From Actinomycetes bacterium (GTDB lineage Bacteria > Actinomycetota > Coriobacteriia > Coriobacteriales > Eggerthellaceae), in contig JAEWQO010000074.1 of assembly GCA_023460315.1 (NCBI GenBank), positions 1 through 61,563 on the forward strand: a stretch of 61,563 nucleotides of DNA, in the 5' to 3' direction. Position numbers and translations under genes: made by a program. A model generated the notes under the pieces. That model saw nothing but the letters and a program-made list of their open reading frames with translations, did not search any database and was not told where the DNA came from. This document shows, in pieces, positions 17,245 to 25,832 of the stretch. Position 1 is the stretch's first letter. Each line of letters opens with the position of its first letter.

Positions 17245-18954
17245 TCACCATTCCCTTTCGATGACGGCCGACTGTCCGTCAGCCCTGCTTCCCCTTTGCC
17301 TGATTCCGGCCTCGTCTATTGCTATCCGACATGCCCAAGGAGGCACAGGGGGAAGTTGCTTACCCTCCTCGTCCATGAACACGAAGGCCACGTCATAGTC
17401 GGGCGGCTTGTCGGGGAACTGGCCAAGGCCGTCGGTGAAATAGATAAGACCTTTCATGGTCGGCAGCTCGCCCCGCTTCCGCATCGCGTCGACATAGCCA
17501 AAGGCAGGCCTGAAATCCGTTCCGCCGAAACCGCAGATCTTCAGCCCCTCCATCAGGCGGTCAACATCCTTGAGATCTCGAATCACAGTATCAGACTGGA
17601 CCTTCGCATCGCATTGGACAAGATGGACGTTCACTTCGCTCCCATACGTCTCAGAGCTCTTGAGCAGGGAAAACGTATGCTCGACGAATTTCTTCACCAG
17701 GTCCCCCCTCACGGATTCCGAGGTGTCGATGACGATGACGAAGTCGTGCACGCGTTCGGTTTCCCGATACTCAAGGGGCTCGATCAAGGGCATGTTGCCA
17801 TAGCGATCCATGCCGTAAGTGTAGTAGATGTAGTCGAATTCATCCATGTCGAGACGCATTTCCTCCGTCACGGTCATGAACTGGCGCAGAAAGTCCGCAT
17901 AGCGGTGCACGGGACGATTGGCCACCGTGAGGTTTGCCATCAAGCTCCCGGCCTCCTCGCCCCATTCCCGGGAGAAGGTCTCGAGGTTCATCTCAATCTG
18001 CTTCGCTATTTCTTTCCACTCCGCCTCCTGCCGCTTCCGCTCCCCTCGCGCATCTTCGTCAAGAGCGCTGCCGAGGTCATGCCTCTCAGCCCCCTCTCCG
18101 TCAGGCGACCCGACCTGAAGATCCCCGGTCGCCTCGGCCGCGCTTTCGTCAGAATCGCCCCTCCCCGCACCTGCGTCATCATCGGTCTGCTCCGGGCTGA
18201 CGTCTCGCACTTCCTCGGTTTCGCCGGATTCGGCCTCCCCTGCCGCCTCAACGCGAAGATCGTCCGACTCGGCCTCAGGGCTCAAGTCATCTTCGGAAAC
18301 GCCATTGTCTGGACCACACTCAGGCCCGTCCTCCTGACCTGCCGCGCCGGCGTTTGCCGGCCAGGCTCCATGGTCATCGCGCTCGAACAGATCATGCCAT
18401 TCATTCAGCACGCTGCGGTCCAACCCATGGCACCGCCGTCCATCCGGCATCGACACTATTTCTTTTATCAGGCCATACACCTTATTCGGAAGCAGCCGGC
18501 CGACAATCATCCGCATCTCGCTCATGGCCTGGCGGCGCGCTGCGTCATCCGCACTCGCAAAGCGGTCGCCGCACAGGTCCATCACCGCGCTCTCGACGAT
18601 GATGTCGCACGTGAGTTCCCATGCCTCCCGGTTGTCGTGCTCCTTGTCGTACGGATGACGGAATATGCAGTGCATGACCAGGTGCAGGCAATCGCGCACC
18701 GACTCCTCAAACGATTCCCGAAACCGGGCAATCACGCGCGGTGGATCGTAGAAGACGCGCCGAGCGTCAGTGGCCAGCGGATAGCATGCGCCGACGCGCA
18801 GGGGGCTGAGATCCATGCGCCACAGGGCCCGGTCAAGAAAACGGAATTTCAGCATGAGCTGCACGCGACATTCGTCGACGATGTCCCCGCCCAAACGGTC
18901 CTCATACTCGCGATGCCTCAGCTTTGCGTCCTGCCTCTCAGGCGTGAATGACAT
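17245..18954 (-). CDS. VWA protein with metallopeptidase-like N-terminal domain (DUF2201-like)
   Basis: A 569-aa partner of the MoxR ATPase. The N-terminal 140 residues resemble the putative metallopeptidase domain often found with VWA domains, with three spaced His in H-L-V-M-H-C-I-F-R-H. The position of the catalytic Glu (HExxH) is Leu here, so it is probably not an active protease. A long acidic linker (about 190-310) precedes the C-terminal VWA domain with the MIDAS motif D-T-S-E-S and G-G-T-D-F. It is 9 nt from the LRR gene and 3 nt from the MoxR gene. MoxR-VWA pairs typically act as chaperone or remodelling switches. Confidence 0.78.
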   Translation of the reverse strand: MSFTPERQDAKLRHREYEDRLGGDIVDECRVQLMLKFRFLDRALWRMDLSPLRVGACYPLATDARRVFYDPPRVIARFRESFEESVRDCLHLVMHCIFRHPYDKEHDNREAWELTCDIIVESAVMDLCGDRFASADDAARRQAMSEMRMIVGRLLPNKVYGLIKEIVSMPDGRRCHGLDRSVLNEWHDLFERDDHGAWPANAGAAGQEDGPECGPDNGVSEDDLSPEAESDDLRVEAAGEAESGETEEVRDVSPEQTDDDAGAGRGDSDESAAEATGDLQVGSPDGEGAERHDLGSALDEDARGERKRQEAEWKEIAKQIEMNLETFSREWGEEAGSLMANLTVANRPVHRYADFLRQFMTVTEEMRLDMDEFDYIYYTYGMDRYGNMPLIEPLEYRETERVHDFVIVIDTSESVRGDLVKKFVEHTFSLLKSSETYGSEVNVHLVQCDAKVQSDTVIRDLKDVDRLMEGLKICGFGGTDFRPAFGYVDAMRKRGELPTMKGLIYFTDGLGQFPDKPPDYDVAFVFMDEEGKQLPPVPPWACRIAIDEAGIRQRGSRADGQSAVIEREW

Positions 18955-18963
18955 GCCTGCCTC

Positions 18964-21081
18964 CTAGATATCGAAGTCAAAAACGTCCTGTCCAAATCGC
19001 AGGCGCTTCGCCTCAAGCAGATAGCCCATCATGGCGGCATCCTGCAGCGCAGAGATTCGATCGATGACGCGATAGAGATTATCTTGATTGAGATACCCCA
19101 GATCAAACATATGGTTGATAAGTTTCCTGTCGTCATGCCGGGCAGCTGCGACGCACATCCTCTCGACGTTGTTCTTCAAGATCCGATCATACATGCTGCG
19201 ATTGACCGGCGTGAGCAGCAGGGGATCACGCAAGCGTGCCACGATGCGTGTTGCCTGCTCGTAGAGATCCAAACCCCCCGCATTCCTGACATCAAACCCA
19301 CTTCTGTTGATCACCGCATTGTCATAATGCTCGAAAAGGGCCGCCACATCCACGTGGTCGGGGATGCCCAGGGCAAGCGTCATCTGTTGCATGCCGCGAT
19401 CCGTGGCGGGAAAACTGATGTCGAGCCACTCTCTTCCCGCAATCGGCTTTGTCACCTGAACGCGGATGCGTCCGATCAGACACTTGACTGCCAGTCCCCT
19501 TGTGCCGATCTTCTCAATGCGGTCAGACAAATGCAATTCGCGTATTCCGCAGACGCCGCTGAACGCATAGGGCATGATTTCGTCAACCTCCCCGGGAATG
19601 CGGATGACGTCGGAAGCGCCCGTGCAGAGGATCACACGCGCGCGACCCGCTCCCTTGCGTTCGAGCAGCAGGCCGGGAACGGTGTAGAACCGCCTGTTTC
19701 CTTGGCCGACCGACACGTCATGGAGCGATGGCTCCCCGGTGCCGTGATGCGCGCCTTGAGTGACAAGCGCATTCGCTCCCAAATACGTGAGATCGGAAGG
19801 CAGGTGGATGCCTGCAAGGTTCGTATCGAGAAACGCCTCCTCTGCGATGCGTCGGACGCTGTTCGGGACAGCGACGGAAACCAAGGCGTGGCACGCCTTG
19901 AATGCCGCCCTCTCGATCTCTGTCACGCCGGGCGGGAGAACGACTTCTGCAATGCTTTCATGGTCTGCAAACGCTTCTTCCCCGATGGTCGTGGTGCCGC
20001 TTTTCACCGCATAGGCGCGCGCCAACGGATCCATCATGCAAACCAATCGCAACCCCGCCTCGTCCTTGCGATAGAGGCCCCCCGCGTCGTCGAGCTCAAG
20101 ATGGACGGAGCCAGGGGAAAGGGAAAACGTCGCATGTTCTCCCGAATAGGTCAGGTCCGTCATCGCAGCAGGCGGGTTGCCGAGCATCTCGAGGGAAGAA
20201 GGAATGCGCAGCTCTCGAATGCCCGTGCCGGTGAATGCGTTGCTCCCCAAGGAGACCAAGCCCTCGTTCAAGCGAACCTCGGTGAGATCGGCGCAGTTGA
20301 AGAAAGCCTTCTCGCCAATATGCCTGAGCGATGCCGGAGACGAAAAGGCACCGATGCCCGTGCGCGAGAGGGCAAACTCCTCCAAAACCTCCAAGCCGTC
20401 AGGCACGGTTATGTGCTTGATGCAGGAAAATGCGCTGAAGCCCTTCTTGGACACCGACCGGCATCCCTGCCGTATCTCATAGGCCTCCCCCGGAACCGCA
20501 AGCGCGACCAACGCGCTGCCGTCCCGGCGGTAGATGCCTCTCCCATCGGTCATCAGAAAGGGATTCTCCCGATCGATTTCGATAACCTCGAGGGTGCTTT
20601 TCGCAAAGGCTCCCGGCTCGACCCCCTCCGTTCCCGGACCGACTGTCAGGATGCGCACCTGGGGCACATCAAATATGTTGGCGCCCAACCGCGGAACGCG
20701 GCCTGAAAGCACGAGGTGGTCGATTTTGGAGCACCCGCGAAACCAATCGGAGTCAAACGTCGCAAGACCGGCGGGCAGCACGGCCTTCCTCAGGTTCGCG
20801 TTCCCACGGAACGCGCAAAATCCAATTGATAGAATCGAGTCCGGACACCTGACCTCATCGACAGCGAGAAGATAGGAGCAGGCATCGGCAGCCAAGGCGA
20901 CAACCGGGACGCCTTCGATGAATGCCGGGATGACAAGCTTTGCACAGCGCGTGGCACACCGCTCGATGCGCACGCCTTCTCCCGCAAGCATTGCATAGCG
21001 CCAAACAGTGCCCGATCCGTCGCACCATTCATGCATCCCCGCCATGCATCCAGACACGCCGTTTTGCAGAAGCACGCCCAT
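18964..21081 (-). CDS. Leucine-rich-repeat (BspA/LRR_5-type) protein
   Basis: A 705-aa protein with about a dozen BspA-like repeats of the form I-G-E-x-A-F-x-x-C-x-x-L-x-x-V-x-L-P, from near residue 60 to 560. A C-terminal helical part (about 600-705) resembles ankyrin-like repeats (D-R-K-L-I-N-H-M-F-D-L-G-Y-L). No signal peptide or LPxTG anchor is seen, unlike the secreted LRR_5 proteins, so it is probably cytoplasmic. A TATAAT box lies at 21118-21123, inside the longest open frame. I therefore use the ATG at 21081 with GGAG 6 nt upstream; ATGs at 21087 and 21093 are alternatives. It is the first gene of the LRR-VWA-MoxR cassette. Confidence 0.75.
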   Translation of the reverse strand: MGVLLQNGVSGCMAGMHEWCDGSGTVWRYAMLAGEGVRIERCATRCAKLVIPAFIEGVPVVALAADACSYLLAVDEVRCPDSILSIGFCAFRGNANLRKAVLPAGLATFDSDWFRGCSKIDHLVLSGRVPRLGANIFDVPQVRILTVGPGTEGVEPGAFAKSTLEVIEIDRENPFLMTDGRGIYRRDGSALVALAVPGEAYEIRQGCRSVSKKGFSAFSCIKHITVPDGLEVLEEFALSRTGIGAFSSPASLRHIGEKAFFNCADLTEVRLNEGLVSLGSNAFTGTGIRELRIPSSLEMLGNPPAAMTDLTYSGEHATFSLSPGSVHLELDDAGGLYRKDEAGLRLVCMMDPLARAYAVKSGTTTIGEEAFADHESIAEVVLPPGVTEIERAAFKACHALVSVAVPNSVRRIAEEAFLDTNLAGIHLPSDLTYLGANALVTQGAHHGTGEPSLHDVSVGQGNRRFYTVPGLLLERKGAGRARVILCTGASDVIRIPGEVDEIMPYAFSGVCGIRELHLSDRIEKIGTRGLAVKCLIGRIRVQVTKPIAGREWLDISFPATDRGMQQMTLALGIPDHVDVAALFEHYDNAVINRSGFDVRNAGGLDLYEQATRIVARLRDPLLLTPVNRSMYDRILKNNVERMCVAAARHDDRKLINHMFDLGYLNQDNLYRVIDRISALQDAAMMGYLLEAKRLRFGQDVFDFDI

Positions 21082-21117
21082 ACCCATCTCCATCGAACGC
21101 AAACCGAGTCGGGAAAT

Positions 21118-21123
21118 ATTATA
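21118..21123 (-). promoter_or_regulatory. -10 element for the LRR-VWA-MoxR operon
   Basis: A perfect TATAAT on the minus strand lies about 37 nt upstream of the chosen LRR start. No good -35 box is found at the usual distance, so the promoter may need an activator. Confidence 0.45.
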
Positions 21124-21219
21124 CCCTAATGAGAATATATAAGCGGGCTCTTCCTCCGGCACCACGATAAAAAGAGGCCCACACGTCAGACGGCGGGCCC
21201 GCATGCTCCCCGAGAAACG

Positions 21220-21555
21220 TCAGTTTGCCTGCCAAGGCGCACCGGCAGGATTGAGCTTGCGCCGGGGGGAAAGCTCATCCGCAAACATCATGCAGTAACG
21301 CAGTCCTTTGAGCGTGACATACAGACATGCTATCTCATGTTTTCCGCCATGGTTGAAAACGTCGTAGGTCAGGTACTCCCGTTCAATCATGCTCTCGTAG
21401 AGGGGATTTTCCTCAAGTCTGCTCAGCAGAAGATTGGTCGATTCCCTTCCCAACTCATCCTGTTTCAACGATATGTTATACAGGATGTCCTCCTGCTCTG
21501 GGGTCAAACGCCCCCAGCGTTCAACTTCGCTCTGAATCTCTTCTTCGGTTGCCAT
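21220..21555 (-). CDS. Hypothetical protein (111 aa)
   Basis: I do not recognise the family. It is a soluble, acidic, mainly helical protein with E-E-E-I-Q-S-E-V-E-R-W-G at the N terminus. The start at 21555 has GGAGG 9 nt upstream and is preferred over an ATG at 21573. Two strong hairpins separate it from the upstream molybdoenzyme genes, so it probably has its own transcript. Confidence 0.6.
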   Translation of the reverse strand: MATEEEIQSEVERWGRLTPEQEDILYNISLKQDELGRESTNLLLSRLEENPLYESMIEREYLTYDVFNHGGKHEIACLYVTLKGLRYCMMFADELSPRRKLNPAGAPWQAN

Positions 21556-21623
21556 GAAGTCTTGCCTCCTCATGCTCGGATTGCTTTCTCAGTCATCCAT
21601 CTTTGATCTGATTCGTCAGCCAG

Positions 21624-21671
21624 GATGCATCTCCTCGCAACGGGTCTCAACACACGTTGCGAGGAGATGCA
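21624..21671 (-). terminator. 18-bp perfect hairpin
   Basis: The arms ATGCATCTCCTCGCAACG and its reverse complement enclose a 12-nt loop. There is no T-run on either side, so it may be a transcript-stabilising or attenuating structure rather than a classical intrinsic terminator. Confidence 0.5.
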
Positions 21672-21690
21672 TGCTCGACGTCGGCTATGC

Positions 21691-21719
21691 AGAGGGCTTG
21701 CTCAAAACGAGCAAGCCCT
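21691..21719 (-). terminator. 12-bp hairpin downstream of the molybdoenzyme operon
   Basis: GAGGGCTTGCTC-AAAAC-GAGCAAGCCCTC is a perfect stem with a 5-nt loop, 27 nt beyond the stop of the last molybdoenzyme-operon gene. It lacks a U-tract. Confidence 0.5.
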
Positions 21720-21745
21720 CCCCCCATGGCCGTCAGCAGTTGGGG

Positions 21746-22021
21746 CTAGACTCCCGAGAAGCCCTTGGACGGATCGCTGCCGCCAACGCCCTTTTCGTCG
21801 TCGCCCGCCTCGTTGCCAGTACGCTTCGTGGAGGTGTAGCCACCCCAAGCACGGGCGATGAACTTATCCTTCACGAAGAATATCTGCGCTTTCATGAGGT
21901 GTGCCTTGGTGAGGCCGAATTCAGCCAGAGCCTCGTCTTGGCTTTTGCCCTCAGCCAGAAGAGCGTTCAGTTTCGCTGCGCCCTCAGGGGCCTCAAGAGC
22001 CAAAAATTCGTCTTCAGTCAT
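21746..22021 (-). CDS. Small accessory protein of the molybdoenzyme operon (91 aa)
   Basis: The family is unknown to me. The first half reads like a helix-turn-helix or helical bundle (A-A-K-L-N-A-L-L-A-E-G-K-S-Q-D-E-A-L); the C terminus is Gly/Asp/Ser-rich and probably disordered. The ATG at 22021 follows AAGGAGG. As the third gene after the catalytic and small subunits it may be an assembly chaperone, but it shows no TorD/NarJ similarity that I can see. Confidence 0.55.
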   Translation of the reverse strand: MTEDEFLALEAPEGAAKLNALLAEGKSQDEALAEFGLTKAHLMKAQIFFVKDKFIARAWGGYTSTKRTGNEAGDDEKGVGGSDPSKGFSGV

Positions 22022-22105
22022 GTTACCCTCCTTGTCGGTCGTCAACACGATGCCATGGTCGCCGGCCACTGGGGCCGACGCCATGACAGGCAAAACATTC
22101 GAATC

Positions 22106-22465
22106 TTACAGCTGGAACAGAACCATCGGCCGATCGAATTCCGCCATCTTGGCGGTCATGTCCTCCAAGGTTCCGTAGTACATGGATGCGGACTCCTCGA
22201 CCTGGACGGCCAGAGGACGCTGGCCCGCTTTATCACCGTTCGTCCCCCAGTGATCGGAGAAGATAGATGTCGGGCAGGGAAGGTAGAACCATTCCCACGC
22301 GTCGCCGTCGTTGCCGTCACCCTTCTTGAACGGGCCAACCTCAACTTCCTTGATGCCGAACTGATCGAGGGAAAGGCCGAGTTCCTCTTTGCAGGCGATC
22401 TCTGCGGCATGGTTGCCAGAGAAGTAGGTGTAATCGACGAGCAAAGCGTATTTCTGATCTGCCAT
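22106..22465 (-). CDS. Ferredoxin-like small subunit lacking Fe-S cysteines
   Basis: A 119-aa protein laid out like the electron-transfer (beta) subunit of DMSO-reductase-family enzymes. The start K-Y-A-L-L-V-D-Y-T-Y-F-S-G-N-H-A-A-E-I-A-C-K aligns with the usual D-Y-x-x-C-x-G-C-x-x-C-x-x-A-C-K, but three of four cluster cysteines are replaced (F, N, A). Later, R-P-L-A-V-Q-V-E-E-S-A-S-M-Y-Y-G aligns with the usual P-x-C-V-x-x-C-x-x-x-x-M-x-x-G, again without the cysteines. It therefore should not bind 4Fe-4S clusters and may be a structural subunit. It lies 20 nt after the catalytic subunit gene. Confidence 0.7.
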   Translation of the reverse strand: MADQKYALLVDYTYFSGNHAAEIACKEELGLSLDQFGIKEVEVGPFKKGDGNDGDAWEWFYLPCPTSIFSDHWGTNGDKAGQRPLAVQVEESASMYYGTLEDMTAKMAEFDRPMVLFQL

Positions 22466-22485
22466 TTATGCCACTTCCTTTCGAG

Positions 22486-24798
22486 TTAGTCTTGGTCGAG
22501 GCTGCGAACGCGGCGAACATTGCACATGACGCCCTTGTACGGAGCACCGAAGCCAAGCTTACCAACGTTGAAGTGCGGCACGAGGCTGTTGAAGTTGGAC
22601 TTCCAAACACCGAACAGGTTAGGCTCTTCGCCATCTTGCTCGGGGAACCACCAGCCGTGAGCGCAATTCAGGATGCCGGGCTTGATGACCGGAGTGATCT
22701 CAGCCTTGAAGCGAGCCTCGCCAAACATGTTGTAGACCTCGCACCAGTCGCCATCGGTCACGCCGTACTCCTTGGCGGTTTCGGGGTTGATCTGCACCCA
22801 GGGCCACGGATCGATCTGGCGCAACGACGGGACGTGACGATGCTCGGAATGGAAGGAGCTGTAGCGACGCGAACCCGAAGTGGTGATCAGCGGATACTGG
22901 CTGGCGAAATCAGGCTTGCTGATGGGGCTGTAGTTCGGCTCCTCGTAGTACGGCAGCGGATCCTCGCCCCATGATTCGTACAGGATCGAGTAAGCTTCGA
23001 TTTGCCCGGTGATGGTGTTGAAGCCGGGCTCCCCGTCAAAGCGCAGCATGCCCTTCTCGTACTTCTCGTACTCGAATCCATGGGCGCCAGGCTGATAGAG
23101 GCCAAGCTCCTGGAAAGTCTTCCAGTCGAAGCCAAGCTCCTTGAGCTGGTCGCTGTAGAAGCCTTCGACAGCGGTCGCCAGAGCATCCTGGTCGAGAGAC
23201 TTGCCGTCGGCCGGCTGGTACCAAGGCCACCATGAGGGATTGAGCCGCTGACCGAACATGAGGCAGATCTCGACGTCGGACTTGCACTCGCCAACCTCCA
23301 AAGCCTTGTTCATGGGGCCCATGAACACGGTGTTGCGGCCATAGTGCGTCAGAACGATGCCGTTATGCTCAGCCCACGTGGACATGGGCAGGAAGTAATC
23401 GCCCACCGCCATGGCCGTCGGGGTCATGGTCAGGTCCTGCACAACCACAAACTCAAGCTTCTGAAGCGCCTTGTGCCAGCGCTTGGGCTGAGCGGAGCAG
23501 GTGGGAGTCAGGAAGTTCGAGCTGTTGAACCAGCCCATCTTCAAGGCGTAGGGCTCGTCGGTCTCCATGGTGTTCAGCGTCTCGTCAGGCTGGGTGGTTG
23601 CCATGCCCGTAGACAGGCCGGGCCATGCAGCCGCGCCGATACGCTTCTCCCACACGGCATCGTCCATGGCGCCACGCTGTTCCATGCGCCACTTGCCAAG
23701 CAGGGCGGACGGAGGTCCGAGGGTCAAGCCGCCCGGGCGGTCGATGGAGCCGGCGAGCGCAGCCAAGACAATGAATGCCTGGGACAGCTGAACGCCGTTC
23801 TTGTTCTGGTCGAACGCGAGCCCCCACGCCCACCCGATCGGACGCTCGGTGCCGATGATGTGAGCGACGCGCTTGATGTCCTCGACCGAGACGGTGGTGA
23901 TTTCCGACACCTTGTCGATCGGATATTCGGCCGCACGAGCCTTCATCTCGTCGAGGCCATAGATCCATTTCTCGGCAAAGTCGTGATCGTACTCATCGTT
24001 TTCAAACAGCAAATTCATGATGCCAAGGGCAAGGGCCGTGTCGGTCTGAGGACGAACCTGCAGGTTGATGTTGCCATCATGGGCACCGACCCACGTGATG
24101 CGGGGATCGACGGAGATGATCTTGGTGCCAAGCTTCATGAGGTCAACGAGGCAGTGTCCAAAGAAGCCGTCGCCGTTGGAGGGCAGAGGCTCCTTGCCCC
24201 AGACAACGATCCATTTGGGCACGATGTAGGCCGGGTCCTGATAGCTGCCCGGAAGATGACCGGCATAGTCAAGCTCAGGATAGCCTGCGCCGAGGACGTA
24301 GTCGGAGATGGAGCAACGAGGACCGTAGCAGGACCAACCGGACTGCGTGTAGCAGCAGTTAGGCGACTGCAGCACGGAGAACGTCAGCGCATAATAGAAA
24401 ATGCACGCCTCGCGGCCGGTTCCACCGAAGCACACGATGGATTCGGGACCGTAGGTCTCCTGGAAATAGCGCACCTTCTCGCAGATGGTGTCCATTGCCT
24501 CGTCCCACGTGGTGCGAACCCACGTGTCCTTGCCGCGATCCTTGGGATCGCGTTTCATCGGATAGATGATACGCTCCGGCGCGTACGTATACTCACGCAA
24601 GGCGAGATTCATCGCGTTGACGCGGCCGGTGGTGATGGGATTGTCGTCGTCGCCCTCGACGCGGACAAGCTTGCCGTCCTTCGTCACAACCTTCACGCCG
24701 TATCCCACCGGGTGACTCCCCGGGGGGGACCACGTGTTGCTACGGGTTACAACCGTTCCGTCTTCCATTACGGTTTGCCACTGTTTACCGTATGCCAT
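22486..24798 (-). CDS. Molybdopterin-dependent enzyme, catalytic subunit (DMSO reductase family)
   Basis: A 770-aa protein with the bis-MGD fold: V-K-V-V-T-K-D-G-K-L-V-R-V-E-G-D near residue 35, I-I-Y-P-M-K-R near 77, W-D-E-A near 98 and a C-terminal dinucleotide-binding domain. The N-terminal C-x2-C-x3-C cluster site is replaced by S-N-T-W-S-P-P-G-S-H, so the usual 4Fe-4S cluster is missing. C157 in W-S-C-Y-G-P-R is the likely Mo ligand. No TAT signal is present, so the enzyme should be cytoplasmic. Loss of Fe-S ligands in both subunits recalls pyrogallol transhydroxylase-type, non-respiratory chemistry. The start at 24798 follows AAGGAG. The nearby aromatic-acid transporter suggests a phenolic or aromatic substrate. 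Confidence 0.85.
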   Translation of the reverse strand: MAYGKQWQTVMEDGTVVTRSNTWSPPGSHPVGYGVKVVTKDGKLVRVEGDDDNPITTGRVNAMNLALREYTYAPERIIYPMKRDPKDRGKDTWVRTTWDEAMDTICEKVRYFQETYGPESIVCFGGTGREACIFYYALTFSVLQSPNCCYTQSGWSCYGPRCSISDYVLGAGYPELDYAGHLPGSYQDPAYIVPKWIVVWGKEPLPSNGDGFFGHCLVDLMKLGTKIISVDPRITWVGAHDGNINLQVRPQTDTALALGIMNLLFENDEYDHDFAEKWIYGLDEMKARAAEYPIDKVSEITTVSVEDIKRVAHIIGTERPIGWAWGLAFDQNKNGVQLSQAFIVLAALAGSIDRPGGLTLGPPSALLGKWRMEQRGAMDDAVWEKRIGAAAWPGLSTGMATTQPDETLNTMETDEPYALKMGWFNSSNFLTPTCSAQPKRWHKALQKLEFVVVQDLTMTPTAMAVGDYFLPMSTWAEHNGIVLTHYGRNTVFMGPMNKALEVGECKSDVEICLMFGQRLNPSWWPWYQPADGKSLDQDALATAVEGFYSDQLKELGFDWKTFQELGLYQPGAHGFEYEKYEKGMLRFDGEPGFNTITGQIEAYSILYESWGEDPLPYYEEPNYSPISKPDFASQYPLITTSGSRRYSSFHSEHRHVPSLRQIDPWPWVQINPETAKEYGVTDGDWCEVYNMFGEARFKAEITPVIKPGILNCAHGWWFPEQDGEEPNLFGVWKSNFNSLVPHFNVGKLGFGAPYKGVMCNVRRVRSLDQD

Positions 24799-24955
24799 GT
24801 TCTCCTTCTTTCTGAGCTCGTCACTCACACACTGAAGAAACCATCGCGCGCATTCGCGCGCAAAACCCGTGAATCCTGCCTGAGCCGGGGACCACCTCCT
24901 TCCAAGTCCTCGACGATGCCCGTCCCCTCAGCGGGCACCGTCGATTTTGGACCGA

Positions 24956-25246
24956 CTACGCGGTAGGAGGCTTCGGGGCGCCTGGTGCGCCGGGAGCCTT
25001 GGGAGCGCCGGGTGCGCCGGGAGCCTTGGGGGCGCCGGGTGCGCCTGGTGCGCCGGGAGCCTTGGGGGCGCCGGGGGCAGCTGCGTCGGGAAGCGGCTTC
25101 GTGCCATCGAGATACGGCGTGAAGTCTGCCTTGCAGAACGGGCACGCTTTCAACGTGATCCCCGCCATCATCTGGATAGGCTTGCCACACTCGGGACATT
25201 TGTGCATACCGCCGCCCGCGGACGCATCAGCTGGTCTGAAACACAT
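24956..25246 (-). CDS. Zinc-ribbon protein with collagen-like tail
   Basis: A 96-aa protein. A rubredoxin-like knuckle pair (C-P-E-C-G and C-P-F-C, residues about 17-35) is followed by about 45 residues of Gly-Ala-Pro / Lys-Ala-Pro repeats ending in P-K-P-P-T-A. The G-x-P periodicity is collagen-like. GGAGG lies 7 nt before the ATG. It is upstream of the molybdoenzyme gene (157-nt gap) in the same direction and may belong to its operon. The DNA repeat encoding the tail is prone to slippage, so tail length may vary between strains. Confidence 0.65.
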   Translation of the reverse strand: MCFRPADASAGGGMHKCPECGKPIQMMAGITLKACPFCKADFTPYLDGTKPLPDAAAPGAPKAPGAPGAPGAPKAPGAPGAPKAPGAPGAPKPPTA

Positions 25247-25571
25247 AGGGGAGCCTCCATTTCAAGTTTCGGCCGGTTCCGGCAGCGTTGAGCACGTTAC
25301 CCTCCCGACCCCTTCCACTGTATGTCATGCATCCCTCGGGGCACATGCCTCGCAAGACGCGAATGACCGCTCTTTTGCCACCTGCACCCCCTGACTGAAG
25401 ACTCAGGGCGTTCCGCCATGCCGCATGGATCGGCGGACCCGCAGAGTGCCGCAAGCTTTCAGAACACAAAGCCTGCAGCCCGTGCTGACTTTCGACGCTT
25501 GGAGATGGAATGGGCTCGCGCTCGTCGAGCGACTTCTTCGTTTCCCCTTCCCCATTCCTCACCAGTATTCC

Positions 25572-25708
25572 GCCAAAAGGAGCTGGCGTTTCCTAGCTTA
25601 GGGGCAATGGATGCAGCCGCATCGAATCATGAGGACAATTTTGTCGCTCATACTATCGGCCTGAGAGGTTGATTTTCCTCGTTCCCGAGGACTATTACAC
25701 CTTATAAT
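25572..25708 (+). promoter_or_regulatory. Duplicated promoter/operator region, copy 1
   Basis: This stretch aligns without gaps to 28943-29079 (offset 3371). Shared blocks are GCCA-x-AAG-x-AGCTG-x-CGT at the left, CATCGAATCA at 25620, and a fully identical 29-nt block at 25652-25680 containing CGGCCTGAGAGG. A TATAAT box (25703-25708) follows 23 nt later. No -35 box fits, so the identical block is the probable activator site. The rest of the gap between 25247 and 25832 holds no gene that I can support. Confidence 0.75.
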
Positions 25709-25832
25709 GCCTGTTAAAATCCACTTTTCTGAATTTTTTCATTTCGCGGCAACAGCCGTTTCAAGACACTGGAAAAAGCTTCCATACGATATAATTGTCA
25801 TGCGTGAAAGCACGCTTCCAAGGAGGATCCCA

